From positions 1 to 64,000 of the forward strand of contig CAYREV010000013.1 in NCBI GenBank assembly GCA_964423345.1: 64,000 nucleotides of DNA, given 5' to 3'. Both the position numbers and the translations under genes were made by a program. The DNA comes from CAYREV01 sp964423345. Lineage in GTDB: Bacteria > Bacteroidota > Rhodothermia > Balneolales > Balneolaceae. The stretch's first letter is position 1; each line of letters begins with the position of its first letter. Below are positions 60,368 through 64,000 of the stretch, one piece after another. The notes below the pieces were generated by a model. It had not been told where the DNA came from, ran no database searches, and worked only from the letters and a program-made list of their open reading frames with translations.

Positions 60368-62498
60368 TTTGCAGATAGTTAAGCCATTGCTTTTCCTGTT
60401 GCAGGCGTACCGTATACCTCGCCCGGAGGCCGGGCACACTTTCAATCTTTTCGATCCATTTTCCGGCCCATTCAAACTCTTCATAATAAGCGAGGCGGTG
60501 GATCATCTGTATAAAAATATCAAAATATTCCATATCAGCCGGAATGGTAAACAACTGCGAAGCGTAAGCAACTAAAAGATCCCTGCCTTCTCTTTTGAGT
60601 ACCTCCCGGACCGCCCGTACCTTGGTGCGGTAATAAAGATTTTTAAAGGTTGCCGCATCAAATAGCCCCTTCCGGTAGGTCAGGTCCAGGTAATACCGCC
60701 ATTGGGTCGAATCCAGCCGTGTTGCCAAAGCCTCTTCCAATCCCCCGGCCGATTTCTCTCCGGCAACCAGTTGCAGTGCCCTCCCCAGGTGGGCTTTCGC
60801 CATGGTTTCGTTATCTCCCAAAGCATAACCGTCGGCATAAAGTAGCTGAAGGTCTGCACTTGTATCACTAAGAGCTGCATTAGACCGAACCTCTCCGGCC
60901 CTTCCCTCTTTGAGGTGGCGAAAGGCCCACTCCGATTTAACAAACAGGTTACCGGGCCGGATTTTCATGGCTTCATCAATGTGGCCGAGTGCACGTACCG
61001 TATCATGCTCCGCAAGATAAAAACGGTAACGGTCTAATGCCTCCCCGAAATCCGACATAATGTGGGGGCACTCCTGCTCAAAAAGAGATGGCATCGCAAA
61101 AAGGCGTTCCGCAATTCCCCTGTCTACGGAATCAACCCGAACCGTGTCGAGGGATTGCCTCCACCCTTCCACCAGCTTCTCAAATGATTCGGAATAGGAT
61201 CCACCCACATCGCCGCTTCTGTAGGCTTCCTTGAAACTTCCCACGGGGTAATGATCCAACAGGTATTTCACAAAAGAACCGGTGGTGGTATAGTTGACGG
61301 CCGACCTCCCCCCGTAAAAACCCAGGGGAGAAAGCGCACCTTTCATTTCACCGGCTGAGGGCAGGGGCTTCTCCGAGGCGACGATCTGGTCGATAGTGGT
61401 TTTCCCGGATCCCGCCGGCGCCAGGGCCACGGCCAGCCCCTCGACCAGCCCGATACTCGTGCTTGCGTTGAACAGACGGTTACCGAACTGTTTGGAAAGG
61501 ACGTGAACCAGTTCGTGTTTCAGGCTTCCATCTATCTGCTGCTTGGCTATATGCAGCTGGTCCTGCTCCAGCCATACCGGCACATAGCTCGTAAATTTCG
61601 CCCCCACCATCTTTTTCTTCTGCCAGGGATGCCCATACAGGTAGCTCTCAACCCCGGAGGAAAGTCCCGAGAGGTTCAGGCGGCTGCTTATTTGTTGCAG
61701 ATAGAACTCCTGTTCCAGCGCTATCAGCGCTATCTCTTCATCGGTATAGTAACGGTCATCATAAAAAATGCGGAAGTGTTCCGTTTCCATACTGCTGCCC
61801 AATCGCTCCTGCAGGTGTCTTGGCGGAGAGATGATGCCCGATTCTGCCAGGCGGGTATATCCCGTCATCAGAATAATTGCCGACAAAGCTGCAATCCACC
61901 GCGACGTTTTCTCTTCGTTCAGGGAAGGGATCGACCAGATCAGAAGAACCCAGCAGAGGGTCAGGCCGCGAAAGGCAAACACGCTTTCGGTAAGTTTCAC
62001 AGTTTCATCATAGATCGGTCCCGGCCAGTATCCCCATACGTGATTAAAAAAATAGACCTGGGGAAAGTTTAAAAACTCGGCAATTAACCCTCCCGCCGCG
62101 ATGGCAACAAGCAAGGCCATGGTTAGAGTTTTTCGGTAAGGCAACCCCCAGAAACGAAACAGGCGCCCCATGGCATAGCCAAGGAAAACCCCCGGTACGG
62201 GAAGCAGCAGCCAAAAACCCATACCGTGAACGCTGAAGCATCCGTTTATAATCGCATTTAATAGCAGGGGCAAACCAAACAGGAACAGGTAGCCCGTCAG
62301 CCGAAGGGCCGCCCCGAAGTCCCCTGTTGATCCCTTCGGCCGGTGACATCCCCTCCATCCGCCCCACAGGGTGCCTGCGGCCGTAGCCACTATGGCTGAT
62401 TCGATATGAAAATCACGCAGCAGGGGAACAAACAGGGCTGCAATACCCAACGAAACCGGCAGTATTATCCGATAGTAATTGAAACGGCGGGAAATCAT
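60351..62498 (-). CDS. Large membrane protein with gluzincin-like peptidase domain
   Basis: Protein of 715 residues that I cannot place in a named family. The first 215 residues hold about six hydrophobic segments. Then follows an extracytoplasmic region with HFRIFYDDRYYTDEEIAL and LKHELVHVLSKQFGN, whose HELVH (328-332) and Glu353 in IGLVEGLAVALA have the spacing of a peptidase-MA gluzincin site. The C-terminal 250 residues look helical, with TPR-like HIDEAMKIRPGNL. The overlap with the DUF3267-like gene suggests that the two membrane zinc proteins work together. Enzymatic activity is inferred from motifs only. Confidence 0.65.
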   Translation of the reverse strand: MISRRFNYYRIILPVSLGIAALFVPLLRDFHIESAIVATAAGTLWGGWRGCHRPKGSTGDFGAALRLTGYLFLFGLPLLLNAIINGCFSVHGMGFWLLLPVPGVFLGYAMGRLFRFWGLPYRKTLTMALLVAIAAGGLIAEFLNFPQVYFFNHVWGYWPGPIYDETVKLTESVFAFRGLTLCWVLLIWSIPSLNEEKTSRWIAALSAIILMTGYTRLAESGIISPPRHLQERLGSSMETEHFRIFYDDRYYTDEEIALIALEQEFYLQQISSRLNLSGLSSGVESYLYGHPWQKKKMVGAKFTSYVPVWLEQDQLHIAKQQIDGSLKHELVHVLSKQFGNRLFNASTSIGLVEGLAVALAPAGSGKTTIDQIVASEKPLPSAGEMKGALSPLGFYGGRSAVNYTTTGSFVKYLLDHYPVGSFKEAYRSGDVGGSYSESFEKLVEGWRQSLDTVRVDSVDRGIAERLFAMPSLFEQECPHIMSDFGEALDRYRFYLAEHDTVRALGHIDEAMKIRPGNLFVKSEWAFRHLKEGRAGEVRSNAALSDTSADLQLLYADGYALGDNETMAKAHLGRALQLVAGEKSAGGLEEALATRLDSTQWRYYLDLTYRKGLFDAATFKNLYYRTKVRAVREVLKREGRDLLVAYASQLFTIPADMEYFDIFIQMIHRLAYYEEFEWAGKWIEKIESVPGLRARYTVRLQQEKQWLNYLQNGPTE

Positions 62499-62528
62499 GA
62501 TTCAATAATACGGCAATTCGACTTCAAT

Positions 62529-62918
62529 TTAAACGGCCGAAGAGATCCCCGCCCAGTACACCCAGTACATCAGTAAAAACTGAAGGGGCAATCGAGCCGC
62601 CAGCAGGCCGGTATACCATGTGAAGCCATATCTGCCGTACGCTTTCCCCGCCATATCTATATTTGCGGGGAATACGGCAAGCAACAGCAGGAGGAGCCCC
62701 CAGGCCGATACCACCTGCCATGCCGGAAGAAGGATTCCAATGCCCCCCGCCAGTTCGGCCACCCCGCTGATATAGACCATCGCCCGAGGGCGGGGAAGGT
62801 AGTCGGGCATCACCCTGATAAAAGGTGCCGGTTTAAGAAAATGCAGCAGGCCCATTCCACAAAATAGAAATGCAATAAGGTAGCGGTGTATAGCAGGATC
62901 GGTAAGCAGTTCGGGCAT
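62529..62918 (-). CDS. DoxX-like membrane protein
   Basis: Protein of 129 residues with four membrane segments, of the DoxX/DoxD-like group: an N-terminal LIAFLFCGMGLLHFLKPAPF, then YISGVAELAGGIGILLPAW, a Leu-rich third helix, NIDMAGKAYG and RLPLQFLLMYWVYWAG. DoxX-like proteins have been linked to quinone and thiosulfate chemistry, oxidative-stress complexes and polymer metabolism, so no function is assigned. It sits 4 bases after the proline dehydrogenase gene and is almost surely co-transcribed with it. Confidence 0.8.
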   Translation of the reverse strand: MPELLTDPAIHRYLIAFLFCGMGLLHFLKPAPFIRVMPDYLPRPRAMVYISGVAELAGGIGILLPAWQVVSAWGLLLLLLAVFPANIDMAGKAYGRYGFTWYTGLLAARLPLQFLLMYWVYWAGISSAV

Positions 62919-62922
62919 AATT

Positions 62923-63774
62923 TTATTTTTTAAACATGGTCTTTAACACAAACCAGATGTTCTCCTTGCGTTCCGTCAGGCGCCGCTTGAAATAGGGGAA
63001 CCACATCGTACCGTAAGGAACATAAATCCTGGTATTATACCCTTTTCGGGTCAGCTCCTCCATGGTATCCTGCCTCAATCCATACAGCATCTGAAATTCA
63101 AAGCGGGGCTTCCCGATATCGTGCTGTGAAGTATACTCCAATGTCCAATTGACCAGCTCATCATCATGGGTCGCAATGCGCGGGAAAGGCGTTTTCTTAA
63201 ATAAAATTGCGGCATACTCCTTGAACGCCTCCCGGATCTCCGCCATGCTCTGTATAGCCAGCCGGTCAGGCTCCTTGTAGGCCCCTTTGCAGAGCCTGAC
63301 ATCCGCTCCCATATCGGCCAGGTCGGGAATATCTTCCTTAGAGCGATGAAGATACGCCTGTATTACAATACCGACATGTTTGCCGTACTTTTTAAAGGCT
63401 TCTTTAAACAGGTCGATGGTGACCTGCGTATAATCCGAACCCTCCATATCTATACGTACAAACTGGTCTTCCTCCCGCGCCACATCCAGGAGCCGGTGTA
63501 GATTATCCCTACAGTAGTCCCGGTCGATGTCCAGCCCAAGCATGGTCAGCTTGATGGAAATGGTACTGTCCAGCCCCTTATTCTCAATGCCACGAAGCAG
63601 TTGAATATATTCATGCACGGTTTGCTCGGCAGTAGCCCGATCCGTAACATTCTCTCCCAACATATCCAGGGTAATTTTAATATTCTTCCGGTTGAGGCCC
63701 TCCACTTTGGGAACGGTCTCTTCAAAATTTTCACCGGCTACAAATCGCTTGGCAAGGAAAAAGGGAAGTTTCAT
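62923..63774 (-). CDS. Proline dehydrogenase
   Basis: FAD-dependent TIM-barrel enzyme of 283 residues that oxidises proline to pyrroline-5-carboxylate, passing electrons to the quinone pool. Family blocks: STISIKLTMLGLDID, FVRIDMEGSDY, VGIVIQAYLHRS, VRLCKGAYKEP, ATHDDELV, FEFQMLYGLR, and VPYGTMWFPYFKRRLTER with the substrate-binding arginines. Monofunctional (not fused to the P5C dehydrogenase). The ATG at 63774 has an AAAGGA ribosome binding site 7 bases upstream, which lies inside a duplicated 23-base unit. Confidence 0.94.
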   Translation of the reverse strand: MKLPFFLAKRFVAGENFEETVPKVEGLNRKNIKITLDMLGENVTDRATAEQTVHEYIQLLRGIENKGLDSTISIKLTMLGLDIDRDYCRDNLHRLLDVAREEDQFVRIDMEGSDYTQVTIDLFKEAFKKYGKHVGIVIQAYLHRSKEDIPDLADMGADVRLCKGAYKEPDRLAIQSMAEIREAFKEYAAILFKKTPFPRIATHDDELVNWTLEYTSQHDIGKPRFEFQMLYGLRQDTMEELTRKGYNTRIYVPYGTMWFPYFKRRLTERKENIWFVLKTMFKK

Positions 63775-63778
63775 GAAG

Positions 63779-63824
63779 CTGTCCTTTCTTTGAGATTTAA
63801 ACTGTCCTTTCTTTGAAATTTAAA
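63779..63824 (-). repeat. Tandem 23-base repeat containing the proline dehydrogenase ribosome binding site
   Basis: Two adjacent copies (63779-63801 and 63802-63824) with a single difference. On the minus strand each contains AAAGAAAGGACAG, so the ribosome binding site AAAGGA is present twice, the nearer copy at 63782-63787. Such a unit can change number by slippage. Confidence 0.85.
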
Positions 63825-63963
63825 GTGCCTGAAAATAAAAAAATGATAGCTTCTCTCCTATCAACACCCCCCGACTTCTTTTTAAAAAATGTGTAACTCC
63901 CGTCCGACTCTGCCGTACTATAAGCCTGCTGTTAAAATTAACGACCACAAATTTCAGAGTATT

Positions 63964-64000
63964 ATGAATGTACGAAACAAGTATATGACCAAATTGATGT
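63964..64000 (+). CDS. Possible start of a gene cut by window edge
   Basis: An ATG followed by 11 open codons (MNVRNKYMTKLM) up to the end of the window. It comes after 189 non-coding bases divergent from proline dehydrogenase. Too short to identify. Confidence 0.3.
   Translation, partial: MNVRNKYMTKLM

Noticed and set aside
1..64000. Prophage, integrative element, insertion sequence, tRNA or rRNA genes
   Set aside because: No integrase, transposase, structural phage gene, tRNA cloverleaf or rRNA segment was recognised on reading both strands.

Overview
The window looks like a chromosomal segment of a bacterium from the Bacteroidota/Rhodothermota/Balneolota side of the FCB group, most like the Balneolaceae. 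This is an inference from gene content: full-length stand-alone FtsX-type permeases, many lipoproteins, a DUF4953-type metalloprotease, 'membrane metalloprotease' lipoproteins, an S16 protein with a very long acidic tail, few strong Shine-Dalgarno sites and several TTG starts. No 16S rRNA or other decisive marker is present. Two 100-base N runs (56707-56806 and 58017-58116) show it is a scaffold of a draft or metagenome assembly.

Layout. 1-6.6 kb: a truncated lipoamide dehydrogenase, a tandem pair of lipoprotein metalloproteases, a MORN-repeat lipoprotein, release factor 3 and a DUF72 protein. 6.7-11.8 kb: a sodium:solute symporter, a fatty-acid-hydroxylase-like membrane enzyme and a three-gene phosphosignalling cluster (PAS kinase, response regulator, receiver-kinase fusion). 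12-22.3 kb: an M61 peptidase and a MacB-like ABC export cluster (membrane-fusion adaptor, ATPase, two large permeases) with an unknown basic membrane protein between the permeases. 22.8-30.2 kb: a two-domain glycosyltransferase with TPRs, a SirB1-like protein, arginine deiminase joined to a site-2 protease, a TPR lipoprotein, SmpB and OsmC. 30.25-30.7 kb: the RNase P RNA gene on the minus strand, whose peripheral helices P3, P12 and P19 all carry the same palindromic hairpin. 30.8-36.9 kb: a coiled-coil protein that has lost its zinc ribbon cysteines, a Nif3-like protein, YggS, two PspB-like membrane proteins, a DivIVA-domain protein, purine nucleoside phosphorylase and an unknown acidic protein. 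37-48.4 kb: isoaspartyl peptidase, ComEC, an AI-2E family transporter, XseB-Dxs, Aat, a large secreted metalloprotease and FabI. 48.7-52.9 kb: the classical ffh-rpsP-rimM-trmD-rplS translation operon. 53-64 kb: a PmtA-like methyltransferase, UvrB, a TyrA fragment, a gap-interrupted multi-PAS kinase, a TlpA-like thioredoxin, an iodotyrosine-deiodinase-like flavoprotein, two overlapping membrane HExxH proteins, a DoxX-like protein and proline dehydrogenase.

Most of the window is ordinary chromosomal housekeeping and envelope biology. No phage, transposase, CRISPR array, toxin-antitoxin pair, rRNA or tRNA was seen. The most unusual signal is the triplicated palindrome inside rnpB. Other points of interest are the archaemetzincin-like lipoprotein pair, the bacterial iodotyrosine deiodinase homologue with all three substrate-binding residues, the tandem PspB-like proteins next to DivIVA, and the acidic tails on two ribosomal proteins of one operon.
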